Shown here: positions 40,067-48,763 of the stretch, in pieces
Position numbering within the stretch: the stretch's first letter is position 1
How the letters are laid out: every line of letters starts with the position of its first letter
NCBI RefSeq assembly: GCF_000152905.1
Contig: NZ_CH672416.1
Location: forward strand, 424,721-488,720
Reading direction: 5' to 3'
Length of the DNA: 64,000 nucleotides
Source of the DNA: Nitrobacter sp. Nb-311A
GTDB lineage: Bacteria > Pseudomonadota > Alphaproteobacteria > Rhizobiales > Xanthobacteraceae
Notes under the pieces: generated by a model
Seen by the model: only the letters and a program-made list of their open reading frames with translations
The model's database searches: none
Told to the model about the DNA's origin: nothing
Translations under genes and position numbers: made by a program

Positions 40067-43000
40067 CTATTCTGCCGGTTCGAACGCCGAATCGGGAGCG
40101 GCGGCTACCGTTTTTCGGCGGGAAAACAGCGCAATGAGGGCCGGAAGCGCGACGAGGATCACCAGTGGCGCCAGCATCATTCCGCCGACCACGACGACAG
40201 CCAGCGGCTTTTGCACCTGCGATCCGATTCCGGTCGACATAGCGGCGGGCAGCAAGCCGATGCCCGCAATTACGCAGGTCATCAGGACAGGGCGCATTTG
40301 AGCCTCTCCTGCTCTTATGATCGCATCAATCCGCTCCAGGCCCAACTCAATAAACTGATTGTATTGCGACAGGATCAGAATCCCGTTCATCACCGAAATA
40401 CCGAACAGTGCGATAAAGCCGATGGCGGCCGAGACGCTGAAAGGAATGCCCGTAGCGAACAACGCGAAGACCCCACCGATCACCGCCATCGGAATGACGC
40501 TCAACGCCAGCAACGTGTCACATATGGATGTGAAATTGATCCATAGCAGTAACCCGATAACGCCAAGGCTTAACGGCACGACAATCTGCAAACGCCCGAT
40601 CGCTTCCTGCAGATTGCGGAATTCGCCGACCCATTGAAGCTGGGTTCCGGCAGGCAGTTGCACGTCCTGCGCAATCCGTTGTTCGGCTTCCTTGATGGTG
40701 CTGCCTAGATCGCGATCACGAACACTGAACTTGATCGGCAGGTAACGTTGCTGTTGTTCCCGGTAGATATATGAAGGACCGCTCACAAGTCGGATGCGCG
40801 CGACCTCGCCCAACGGAATCTGCGTTATTCCTTTGGGCCCCGATACGCCGATCGTCAGCTTGCTGATGGCTTCTGCGCTATGACGGTACTGCGGAGCCAA
40901 CCGCACGACGATCGGAAAGTGGCGATCGCTTCCCGGTTCGTAAACGTCGCCCGCGGACTCTCCGCCGACAGCCGTCCGGATCATCGAATTGATATCACCC
41001 GGTGACAGTCCGTAGCGTGCGGCACGCTCACGATCGATATCAATCTGGATCGTCGGCTGGCCAAGCGACGTGAAAACGCCAAGGTCCGTCACACCCGGAA
41101 CCCTCTCGAGCACGGCCTTGATCTTGTCGGCTGTGTCCGTCAGTTCCTGCAAATCATTGCCGAACACCTTGATCGAGTTCTCGCCCTTAACACCCGACAC
41201 CTGCTCGGCCACGTTGTCCTGCAGATACTGCGAGAAATTGAATTCGATTCCCGGAAATTCCGTCTTGAGCCGCCCCTGGATTTCCTCGGTCAGCTTTTCC
41301 TTGTCCACGCCATGGCGCCACTGACTGACCGGCTTTAGCGGAGTGAAGAACTCGACATTGAAAAAGCCGGCGGCGTCCGTGCCGTCATCGGGGCGGCCAT
41401 GCTGCGTCACGACCGTATCCACCTCGGGAAAGCTGCGGATCAACTTGCGCATCCGGTTGGCGTAGCCATTTCCCTCCTGAAGGGAGATCGTTGCCGGCAT
41501 GGTGGCGCGTATCCACAGATTGCCCTCCTCCAGCTTGGGAAGAAACTCCAGCCCCAGAAATCGTATCGCGATCCCCGCCAGAATGAACACCGCCAGCGTC
41601 ACAGCAACCGTCAACCTTCTGTTCGCGACAGTGACTCGCAAAGCCGGACTGTAGAAACGGTGAAGGGTGCGCACCAGCCAGGTTTCCGTCTCCCGAACAT
41701 GCTCCGGCAGCAGAAGTGCGCTGAGCGCCGGTGTCACGGTAAAGGTTGCGAGCAGGCCTCCCGCGATGGCGTAGGCGTAAGTCTTGGCCATGGGGCCAAA
41801 GATGTGCCCTTCGACGCCGCTCATGGTGAAAAGCGGGATGAACCCCGCAATGATGATGCCGGTCGCGAACAGGATCGAGCGGTTGACGCCGGTAGCCGCA
41901 ATATAAATCGCGAGAAGCTTTCCGTGTAGTCCGGACGCGTCGCCATCCTCAGGAAAAGTCCTATGGGCGCCGTGCCCAAGCTCCCGGAATATTCGTTCGA
42001 CCATGATCACGGTGGCGTCGACGATCAAACCGAAATCGATTGCGCCGACCGATAGCAGGTTAGCGGATTCGCCGCGCAGGATCATAATCCCGATGGCGAA
42101 GCACAATGCGAACGGAATCGTCGCACCCACGATCAACGCGCTGCGAAGATTCCCGAGAAACAGCCACTGCAATGCAAAGATCAGCAGAATGCCGACCGTC
42201 ATGTTGTGCAAGACGGTGTGCGTCGTCGTGTTGATGAGATCCTGACGATCGTAAATGCGCTCAATTCGCACGCCGGGCGGCAAAATCCCGGAAGTATTGA
42301 TACGCTCGACTTCGGCCTTCAACCGCTCGATGGTCGGAGTGCTTTGCTGGCCGCGGCGCATCAGAACGATGCCTTCGACAATATCGTCGTCGTTGTCCTG
42401 GCCGGCAATGCCGAGGCGAGGCTGGTGCCCGATGATGACCGTCGCAACGTCCCGGACCAGGACAGGATTGCCACCGGCTTGCGTCAACATGGTATTGTTG
42501 ATGTCATCGCTCGACCGTATCAGCCCGACACCACGCACAACTGCCGACTGCGTGCCCAGATTGACGATATTTCCGCCGACATTCAGATTGCTTCCGCGCA
42601 GCGTTTGCAACAGTTGCGGCAGCGTCAATCTGTAGGCGACAAGCCTATCGAGGTCGACCTGCAGTTCGAATGTCTTTGTTTTCCCTCCCCAGCCAATGAC
42701 ATCCACGATACCAGGCACAGAGCGGAAGCGGCGCTGCAGGACCCAATCCTGAAGCGTCTTCAGATCGAGTACGCTATAGCCAGGCGGACCCACAAGCCTG
42801 TAGCGATAAATCTCGCCGACCGGACTAACGGGACTGATGGTGGGCTGGACGCCCTCCGGCAATCCGGAGAGTTGCGCCAAACGGTTGAGGACCTGCTGGA
42901 GCGCCTCATCATAGGTATAGGCATAGGTGAACTGCAGTTTGACGTCCGACAGTCCGTAAAGAGAGATAGTTCTCATGACCCGGAGGTTCGGCACGCCGGA

Positions 43001-43219
43001 CAGCTGCGTTTCAATCGGAATCGTGATGTAGCGCTCGATCTCTTCGGCCGAGAGTCCGGCGCTTTGAGTAATTACGTCCACCATGGGCGGAACAGGATCG
43101 GGATAGGCCTCGATGTTCAGGACCTTGAACGCGGCGATCCCACCGGCCAAGGTCATAATGAAGAGAACCAGCACCAGAACGCGCTGCCTCAACGCAAACG
43201 CGACGATCGGATTGATCAT
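40067..43219 (-). CDS. Heavy-metal-type RND efflux pump (CzcA/CusA family)
   Basis: Inner-membrane proton-driven pump of 1050 residues, 12 membrane helices in the RND pattern with two large periplasmic loops. The TM4 signature DFGLIVDATVIMVE keeps the Asp/Asp/Glu spacing of the HME (heavy-metal efflux) class. IPIETQLSGVP and GVTDLGVFTSLGQPTIQI fit CzcA/CnrA/CusA relatives. The metal cannot be named: I did not see Met-rich motifs that would argue for Cu/Ag, and the adaptor lacks His-rich segments, so Co/Zn/Cd/Ni remain open. Encoded between adaptor and channel, in front of a divergent two-component system. Confidence 0.9.
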   Translation of the reverse strand: MINPIVAFALRQRVLVLVLFIMTLAGGIAAFKVLNIEAYPDPVPPMVDVITQSAGLSAEEIERYITIPIETQLSGVPNLRVMRTISLYGLSDVKLQFTYAYTYDEALQQVLNRLAQLSGLPEGVQPTISPVSPVGEIYRYRLVGPPGYSVLDLKTLQDWVLQRRFRSVPGIVDVIGWGGKTKTFELQVDLDRLVAYRLTLPQLLQTLRGSNLNVGGNIVNLGTQSAVVRGVGLIRSSDDINNTMLTQAGGNPVLVRDVATVIIGHQPRLGIAGQDNDDDIVEGIVLMRRGQQSTPTIERLKAEVERINTSGILPPGVRIERIYDRQDLINTTTHTVLHNMTVGILLIFALQWLFLGNLRSALIVGATIPFALCFAIGIMILRGESANLLSVGAIDFGLIVDATVIMVERIFRELGHGAHRTFPEDGDASGLHGKLLAIYIAATGVNRSILFATGIIIAGFIPLFTMSGVEGHIFGPMAKTYAYAIAGGLLATFTVTPALSALLLPEHVRETETWLVRTLHRFYSPALRVTVANRRLTVAVTLAVFILAGIAIRFLGLEFLPKLEEGNLWIRATMPATISLQEGNGYANRMRKLIRSFPEVDTVVTQHGRPDDGTDAAGFFNVEFFTPLKPVSQWRHGVDKEKLTEEIQGRLKTEFPGIEFNFSQYLQDNVAEQVSGVKGENSIKVFGNDLQELTDTADKIKAVLERVPGVTDLGVFTSLGQPTIQIDIDRERAARYGLSPGDINSMIRTAVGGESAGDVYEPGSDRHFPIVVRLAPQYRHSAEAISKLTIGVSGPKGITQIPLGEVARIRLVSGPSYIYREQQQRYLPIKFSVRDRDLGSTIKEAEQRIAQDVQLPAGTQLQWVGEFRNLQEAIGRLQIVVPLSLGVIGLLLWINFTSICDTLLALSVIPMAVIGGVFALFATGIPFSVSAAIGFIALFGISVMNGILILSQYNQFIELGLERIDAIIRAGEAQMRPVLMTCVIAGIGLLPAAMSTGIGSQVQKPLAVVVVGGMMLAPLVILVALPALIALFSRRKTVAAAPDSAFEPAE

Positions 43220-43237
43220 GGCGAGCTACCGCATTCG

Positions 43238-44494
43238 TCAGGTCTGTTTGGCGACCGCCATCCGGTCGATGAACAAACTGCCGCGCGTGACGATCTTCTC
43301 GCCCGGACGGAGCCCGTCGAGCACCTGGATCAGCTGTCCGCTTGATTGACCCAACTTGAGCTGGCGCAATTCGACGCTTTGATCGTCGCCGACGACCCAG
43401 ACATGCGCGTTGCTTCCTTCATAGATCACCGCCTCAAGAGGCACCGCCGGCATTGGCTCGCCGTCGCTGTCAACAATCGTGACGCTCGCAAACATCTCGG
43501 GTTTGAGGAGTCCGTCCGTGTTATCGACGGTGGCGCGGACCAGAAGCCGCCGATTGTCAGGGTCGATTCCCGGAGCGACGTAGTCAACCCGGGTCTCGAA
43601 CACACGGTCTGGCTGCGTCATGACCCTGAACACCAGGCGCTCGCCGATCTGCACCTTGGCGACATCGGTCTCGCGGACATAGGCCACGATCCAGACTTTC
43701 GACGTGTCTCCGATCAGGAATACCGGATCGCTGTCGCTTGCCCCGGCATTGACATATTGCCCGATCCCGACCTTGCGTTGCAGAACGGTTCCGGCCAGCG
43801 GCGCGTAAACCGGAGCATCGGGAGTGAGCGCGCCCGTCTTCTCGAACGCTTCGATCTCCGCGTCGGTTTTTCCAACGAGCCGCAACCGATTGCGCGCAGC
43901 CTGAAGTGCAACTTCCGCTGAACGGGAATCGTTCTCCGAAGCCGTGAGATTGGCCTGAGCTTCCTGCCATTCTCTCTGCGACGCGGCCTTATCCTTGGCC
44001 AGGCTCGACATTCTTCGCTCGACGATCTGCGCGAGGTTGACCTGGGACGCCGCCTTGTTCCGGGTAGTCAGCGCGACGACGAAATCTTTTTGGGCATCCA
44101 CGGAATCGGCCGCCGCGATCACGAAGAGAAGCTGGCCTTTCTCAACGCGATCCCCGGAGGAGACCATCAATTCCGTCACACGGCCCGCATACGGTGCGAA
44201 GATGCGAGTTGACAGGTTCTGATCGAGCGCGATCTTTCCCTCGGTACGGAATTCGGAACGGAATACGTGTTGCTCGACCGGCTGCACCGTCACGGTACCC
44301 CATTGCGATGCGGTCAAACGCAGCTTTCCGTCAGGCCGCTTGATTTCGCTGTCCAGCTCTGAACTGCGGGCGGCGCTGCCGCGATCGACTTTCAGGACGA
44401 TGGCCGCCGTTACGGCAAGGGCGAACACGATCGACAGGCCGATGACCACGCGCGGAACCGACCACGCTCGCCAGAATGACGCCAAACGGCGCAT
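43238..44494 (-). CDS. RND efflux periplasmic adaptor (CzcB/CusB type)
   Basis: 418 residues; one N-terminal membrane anchor (VVIGLSIVFALAVTAAIVL, about residues 16-34) then lipoyl/barrel-sandwich halves (FAPYAGRVTELMVSSGDRVEKGQ; VYAPLAGTVLQRKVGIGQYV), a helical hairpin between them, a beta-barrel (VWIVAYVRETDVAKVQIGE) and membrane-proximal domain. First gene of the efflux operon; the pump starts 18 bases after its stop. Expression is probably controlled by the divergent regulator through the repeats at 44660-44718. Confidence 0.9.
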   Translation of the reverse strand: MRRLASFWRAWSVPRVVIGLSIVFALAVTAAIVLKVDRGSAARSSELDSEIKRPDGKLRLTASQWGTVTVQPVEQHVFRSEFRTEGKIALDQNLSTRIFAPYAGRVTELMVSSGDRVEKGQLLFVIAAADSVDAQKDFVVALTTRNKAASQVNLAQIVERRMSSLAKDKAASQREWQEAQANLTASENDSRSAEVALQAARNRLRLVGKTDAEIEAFEKTGALTPDAPVYAPLAGTVLQRKVGIGQYVNAGASDSDPVFLIGDTSKVWIVAYVRETDVAKVQIGERLVFRVMTQPDRVFETRVDYVAPGIDPDNRRLLVRATVDNTDGLLKPEMFASVTIVDSDGEPMPAVPLEAVIYEGSNAHVWVVGDDQSVELRQLKLGQSSGQLIQVLDGLRPGEKIVTRGSLFIDRMAVAKQT

Positions 44495-44659
44495 GATACC
44501 GTATCCTATTCCCGTCGCCCGGCCGAATTGGAAGGGCGGTCTGTCCTCCAGGAACCAACGATTTTCAATACTGGTCCAAGGCCTTGCCCATCCAGGCGAT
44601 CGCTCCCGAAAGGGCGATAACTTCTCGTCCGGCGAGCGCTATATTATAGAAGTCGCGTC

Positions 44660-44718
44660 TTACGGTAGCCTTACAACGACCGCCATGACAGGCGCATTAC
44701 ACCTAGCTTACAGCTAGG
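44660..44718. promoter_or_regulatory. Paired 11-bp direct repeats, candidate response-regulator operator
   Basis: Two tandem pairs with an 11-base period: TTACGGTAGCC + TTACAACGACC at 44660-44681, and TTACACCTAGC + TTACAGCTAGG at 44697-44718. All four units begin TTAC. Tandem direct repeats spaced by one helical turn are the usual binding sites of OmpR-family dimers. They lie between the divergent efflux operon and the OmpR-type regulator gene, 72 bases before its ATG. Confidence 0.55.
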
Positions 44719-44789
44719 CTTCCGCAAGCCGAATGACACCGGCGCCTGCCTTTCCAGGCAACGGCAGGGACCAGGGAGCGATCGCACCC

Positions 44790-45464
44790 ATGAGAGTCTT
44801 GATCGTCGAGGACAGTGAGGAACTGGCCGATCTTCTGGCGAAGGGATTGCAGGCGGCTGGGTACGAAATCGATCTCCTCACCAACGTCGCCGACGCCTTC
44901 AGCGCACTGGGAACGACGCGTTATGCGGCATTGATCCTGGATCTCGGTCTGCCCGATGGGGACGGACTTTCGATCCTGCGTGAATTGCGGCATCGCAAGG
45001 ATCCCCTCCCCGTCCTCGTACTCACGGCGCGCGGGGGCGTGGAGGACCGGGTCAGCGGGCTTCGAAGCGGAGCAGACGACTATCTCGTCAAACCCTTTTC
45101 CTTTGACGAGTTGGTGGCGCGGCTCGAAGCACTGCTCAGGCGGCCGGGACAGTTGCTCGGCAGTTCGCTGAAGCTCGCCAACGTGACCTTCGATAGCGAA
45201 GGTCGGCAAGCTTTCGTCGACATGAAGCCTCAGAACCTGTCCGCCCGGGAGATCGCGGTGCTCGAGTTGCTTTTGCGCCGCAAGGGTAACGTCGTTTCCA
45301 AGAAACTTCTCGAAGATCAGATCTTCGGACTGACCGGAGATGTCGCCTCCAATGCGGTCGAGGTGTATGTCCATCGTCTGCGCAAACAGCTCCTGGACAT
45401 TGGTGCGAAGGTCAAGATCAGCACCATTCGCGGTGTCGGCTATGTGATGATGGAAAGTGACTAG
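44790..45464 (+). CDS. OmpR-family two-component response regulator
   Basis: 224 residues. Receiver domain (about 1-115) with acidic pocket ED at 7-8, phosphoacceptor Asp51 (LILDLGLPDGDG), Thr in LTARG and Lys in VKPFS. C-terminal winged-helix DNA-binding domain (about 125-220) with VVSKKLLEDQIFG and VEVYVHRLRKQL. It is divergent from the metal efflux operon and upstream of a histidine kinase; the most likely job is metal-induced activation of the operon (inference). The TAG stop lies at the edge of a palindromic element that separates it from the kinase. Confidence 0.92.
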   Translation: MRVLIVEDSEELADLLAKGLQAAGYEIDLLTNVADAFSALGTTRYAALILDLGLPDGDGLSILRELRHRKDPLPVLVLTARGGVEDRVSGLRSGADDYLVKPFSFDELVARLEALLRRPGQLLGSSLKLANVTFDSEGRQAFVDMKPQNLSAREIAVLELLLRRKGNVVSKKLLEDQIFGLTGDVASNAVEVYVHRLRKQLLDIGAKVKISTIRGVGYVMMESD

Positions 45465-45629
45465 TGTGGTGGTTCAGAGGTTCGCTTTCAGCGTCCAGCG
45501 AGTCTGCCAGGCGAACTTCTGAACCTGAACCTAAACCACGCCAGAATTATAAAGTTGTTCGTGTCCCTTTGATTTCGAAGCTCGCATCAAAGGTTACTTC
45601 AAGGTATGCGAACTTCGGAATCGGGACAC
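45464..45629. repeat. Palindromic (MITE-like) element between regulator and kinase
   Basis: A 166-base segment bounded by TA at 45462-45463 and TA at 45630-45631, in the context CTAG-TGT ... ACACTAG (7-base inverted ends). It has two palindromes: GTGGTTCAGAGGTTCGC ... GCGAACTTCTGAACC on the left, and GTGTCCC...GATTTCGAAGCTCGCAT / ATGCGAACTTCGGAATCGGGACAC on the right. The kinase ATG follows at 45633 and the regulator stop is the left TAG. Removing the segment would leave the stop directly before the kinase start. Confidence 0.7.
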
Positions 45630-45632
45630 TAG

Positions 45633-47003
45633 ATGCCGCTGCGAAGATCAATTTTGTCGCGCATTGTCGTTCTTCATGTTGTCGCGATCGTCATCGCGGC
45701 GGTTGTATTGCGCTCCGTCCTGCACTGGTCGCTGGCATCGGATGTCGCCAAATTTCAGTTGCACAAGATGGCGGCCCAAATCGAGATATTCGCCCGCCAT
45801 CTGGAGCCTCGCCCGGGCGGAGGATGGTCGCTTCACCTCCCCGATAGCGCACGCGATCAGTATTCGGAAGCCTATGGCCGCTACAAATACGCGATCATTG
45901 ACGACACGGGGTCGGTGATCTTCTCGTCGAGTCCCAGCAAGAATGCACTATTCGCCATCGATCCGAACGCGAACGGCATTGTCCCGCACAAGGCCCTGAC
46001 CCGGGGCGGCGCCAAAACGATCACCGGCGCCAGCGTGCGCAGGGATATCGGCGGCTACCCAGTCTGGATACAGGTGGCAGAAGAGCTGTCGCATAGCGAT
46101 GTCGTCGTCGACGATATCCTGGCCAGCTTCCTCCGGCAGGTTGTATGGATCATCGTTCCGGTTCTTTTTCTCCTGCTTGCCGCCGACATCGTCATCTTCC
46201 GCCTCGCGATCAGACCGCTGCATCGCGCGTCCAGCCGAGCGAAGCATATCAGTCCCACGCGTCTTGAGGTCCGCCTGCCTACCGACGACATGCCTCCCGA
46301 AATTCTGCCGCTCGTGGAAGCCGTCAATCAGGCCCTCGATCGGTTTGAGCATGGCTTTCTCGCTCAGCGCGAGTTTGCCGCCAATGCAGCGCATGAAATA
46401 CGAACGCCGCTCGCCATCCTTCGCACCAGGATCGAGACCCTGCCGCATAGCGAGGCAAGCCATGCCTTGGGTCGGGACGTCGATAACATGAGCCGTGTTG
46501 TCGGCCAGCTGCTCGACGCGACGGAACTCGAGACCGCCGTGGTCGATCCGGAGGAGATTGCAGATCTTCACGAAGTTTGCGTCGAGGTTGCGGAATTCAT
46601 CGCGCCATTGGCGCTGAAGCAAGGGAAGAGCATCGAATTGATGTGCGCCGATGAGCCCGTTCTCGTCAAAGGAAACGCGGAGATGATCCGCCGCGCGGCA
46701 CGAAATCTCGTTGAAAACGCTATTCACCATACCCCCCAGGGTACGAGCATCGAGCTCATCGTGAGCACGGATGGCTCGATCAGCGTCATCGACAACGGCG
46801 ACGGCGTGCCATGGGCGGATCGCGAATTCATTTTTCAACGATTCTGGCGGCGATCGCCGCATACGGCCGGAGGCGCAGGCCTGGGATTATCGATCGTCGA
46901 GAAAATCGTAGAAGCGCACCAGGGAAGCGTCGCCGTCGAGGATGCTCCTGGCCGCGGCGCCAAGTTCACGATGCGCTTCCGGCGTGATGATAGGACGCTG
47001 TGA
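45633..47003 (+). CDS. Two-component sensor histidine kinase
   Basis: 456 residues, two membrane spans (about 11-32 and 169-190) flanking a periplasmic sensor of about 135 residues without an obvious known domain, then HAMP-like linker, HisKA with the phosphorylated His254 in NAAHEIRTPL, and HATPase_c with N box (RNLVENAIHHT), VIDNGDGVP and GGAGLGLSIVEK. Same strand as the regulator, 168 bases after it. Likely senses the substrate of the efflux system. No strong ribosome site is seen because the palindromic element abuts the ATG. Confidence 0.9.
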   Translation: MPLRRSILSRIVVLHVVAIVIAAVVLRSVLHWSLASDVAKFQLHKMAAQIEIFARHLEPRPGGGWSLHLPDSARDQYSEAYGRYKYAIIDDTGSVIFSSSPSKNALFAIDPNANGIVPHKALTRGGAKTITGASVRRDIGGYPVWIQVAEELSHSDVVVDDILASFLRQVVWIIVPVLFLLLAADIVIFRLAIRPLHRASSRAKHISPTRLEVRLPTDDMPPEILPLVEAVNQALDRFEHGFLAQREFAANAAHEIRTPLAILRTRIETLPHSEASHALGRDVDNMSRVVGQLLDATELETAVVDPEEIADLHEVCVEVAEFIAPLALKQGKSIELMCADEPVLVKGNAEMIRRAARNLVENAIHHTPQGTSIELIVSTDGSISVIDNGDGVPWADREFIFQRFWRRSPHTAGGAGLGLSIVEKIVEAHQGSVAVEDAPGRGAKFTMRFRRDDRTL

Positions 47004-47126
47004 CAACCAGTCTATCGGGTCGGAGAAAGCCTGACCTTCCAAGCGGATCGAGAGCGGCCAATGCCGTACCGCGCGATATCAGGACGATGAGGCGGAGACG
47101 AACGGTTTTTCGATACGGGAGCAGCT

Positions 47127-47411
47127 ATGATCACGGTTCAGCGAGTGGATGACGGCGGCGCACTCAGTTTCGAGGTCGTGGTGCGCGAAGGAAAGGGCGA
47201 GACTCGCCACTCCGTTACGATGTCTGAAGTCAAATGCCAGCAACTGACCGGCGGCAAGCACACGCCGGAGCGTTGTATCGAAGCCGCCTTTCGCTTCCTG
47301 CTCGACCGCGAGCCCAAGGAGTCGATCCTCGCCCGCTTCGATATTTCCGTGATTTCCCGCTACTTCCCGGAATTCGAGCAGGAACTGCCCCGCTATCTCG
47401 CGCAATTCTAA
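47127..47411 (+). CDS. Conserved hypothetical protein, 94 residues
   Basis: A small soluble protein beginning MITVQRVDDGG, with GGGAG six bases before the ATG. The first half looks like two beta strands (SFEVVVREGKGETRHSVTM), the second half is helical with FRFLLDREPKESILARFDIS. No signal peptide or membrane segment. Codon use agrees with neighbours. I recognise no family; it could be a member of small unknown proteins widespread in Rhizobiales. The flanking genes (kinase, iron transporter) give no strong hint. Confidence 0.65.
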   Translation: MITVQRVDDGGALSFEVVVREGKGETRHSVTMSEVKCQQLTGGKHTPERCIEAAFRFLLDREPKESILARFDISVISRYFPEFEQELPRYLAQF

Positions 47412-47501
47412 CGTCAATTGCGCGCTCTCAACGAGCTGCAACCCACGGAAACGTACGCGGTTGCGCAGGGTCTTCTGCTGTGCTTGTTGGCAACTCATGA
47501 G

Positions 47502-47600
47502 AGCATTTTCCGGTGAAGTGGACGCCGCCTCGCCGGAACAACATGCGGCCAACAATTTCTAGAGCATGGTCCGGTTCAACTTGATCGGATCATGCTCTAT
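47502..47600. repeat. Palindromic repeat, family A variant
   Basis: GAGAGCATTTTCCGGTGAAGTGGACGCC, then AGAGCATGGTCCGGTTCAACTTGATCGGATCATGCTCT, whose arms AGAGCATG and CATGCTCT pair. It lies in the 332-base gap before the iron permease; the rest of the gap (47601-47743) shows no gene, and a cobalamin riboswitch was looked for and not found. Confidence 0.75.
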
Positions 47601-47743
47601 TGCTCATCCGTGCATATGCGGAACGCGAATTAGGACCGCAAACCAAGCGACCCGCCGATGATGCATTTCAGCGCGACGTCGGTTCAGCGGAAAGGGATGG
47701 TCATGGGTTTCGCGAACGGCGCTGCCGAGCCGGCCAACGCCAC

Positions 47744-48763
47744 ATGGTGACCGTCGCCAGCCGCCAGCGAGCGATCGTGACGCTGACGCTGTGTGCGGGT
47801 GTCGCGGTGCTGACGCTGGTATCGCTGGGGATCGGCCCTGTGGCGTTATCGCCGTCAACGGTTCTCCATGCCTTGCTTGGCGGCGGCGGCGAAGTCCAGC
47901 GGATCATTGTGCTGGACATTCGTTTGCCGCGCGCGGTCCTCGCAATCGCCATCGGCGCGATTCTCGGTCTGTCGGGCGCCGCCCTGCAAGGACTGCTGCG
48001 CAATCCCCTGGCATCGCCCTCGCTGTTCGGCGCGCCGCAGGCGGCGGCGTTCGGCGCGGTGCTGGTGATCGCGCTGGGATGGGCCGATATTCATTCCTTC
48101 GCATTGCCGGCGGCGGCGATCCTGGCTGCATTTACTTCAGTGTTCGTGCTGCTCGTGATTGCGGGGCGTGATACCAGCCTGCTGATCCTGATCCTCGCCG
48201 GGCTGGCGATTTCCGCTCTTGCCGGCGCGGCGACGTCGCTGACAATGAACCTCTCAAGTAACCCTTTCGCCGCGCTGGAGATTGCATTCTGGCTGCTGGG
48301 ATCGCTGGAAGACCGCAGCTTTCGGCATGTGGCGCTGGCGCTGCCCTTCATTGTCGCGGGAGCCGTGATTCTGATGTACCAGCGTCATGCGTTTCGTGCC
48401 CTCAGTCTCGGTGAAGAGGCCGCGCTCAGTCTGGGAGTGAATATTGGCCGGTTGCGGATGTGGACGATTGTCGGCGTTGCGCTTGGCATAGGCGGCGCGG
48501 TCGCGGTAGCCGGGGCCATCGGCTTCATCGGACTGGTCGCCCCGCATCTGATGCGCCCTCTGATCGGCTACGACCCGGCGCGGCTGCTGGTGCCGAGCGC
48601 GCTGACCGGGGCGGCGCTTCTGCTCGCGGCCGATATCGCGGTGCGCGTCATTCCCTCGACCTCGGACATCAGGGTCGGCGTCCTGACCGCGCTCCTCGGC
48701 GTTCCGTTTTTTCTCTACCTGATCGTGCGCGAGCGGCGGGCGCTGGGTGGAGGGGTGGCATGA
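47744..48763 (+). CDS. FecCD-family ABC transporter permease
   Basis: Inner-membrane permease for iron chelates, haem or cobalamin. 339 residues from ATG 47744 (GTG 47747 is possible), about nine or ten helices. RLPRAVLAIAIGAILGLSGA and NPLASPSLFG are family signatures, and GFIGLVAPHLMRPLIG is the contact with the ATPase. Its stop overlaps the ATPase start (ATGA). With the FecIR-controlled TonB receptor nearby, ferric siderophore is the likeliest substrate. Confidence 0.92.
   Translation: MVTVASRQRAIVTLTLCAGVAVLTLVSLGIGPVALSPSTVLHALLGGGGEVQRIIVLDIRLPRAVLAIAIGAILGLSGAALQGLLRNPLASPSLFGAPQAAAFGAVLVIALGWADIHSFALPAAAILAAFTSVFVLLVIAGRDTSLLILILAGLAISALAGAATSLTMNLSSNPFAALEIAFWLLGSLEDRSFRHVALALPFIVAGAVILMYQRHAFRALSLGEEAALSLGVNIGRLRMWTIVGVALGIGGAVAVAGAIGFIGLVAPHLMRPLIGYDPARLLVPSALTGAALLLAADIAVRVIPSTSDIRVGVLTALLGVPFFLYLIVRERRALGGGVA

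Noticed and set aside
42206..43345. Open frame antisense to the RND pump gene
   Set aside because: No domain, no ribosome site, and the sense gene covers the region with all family motifs.
47601..47743. Cobalamin riboswitch upstream of the FecCD-type permease
   Set aside because: GCTGCCGAGCCGGCC and GCCACATGG look vaguely like riboswitch pieces, but the B12-box and core helices are not present.
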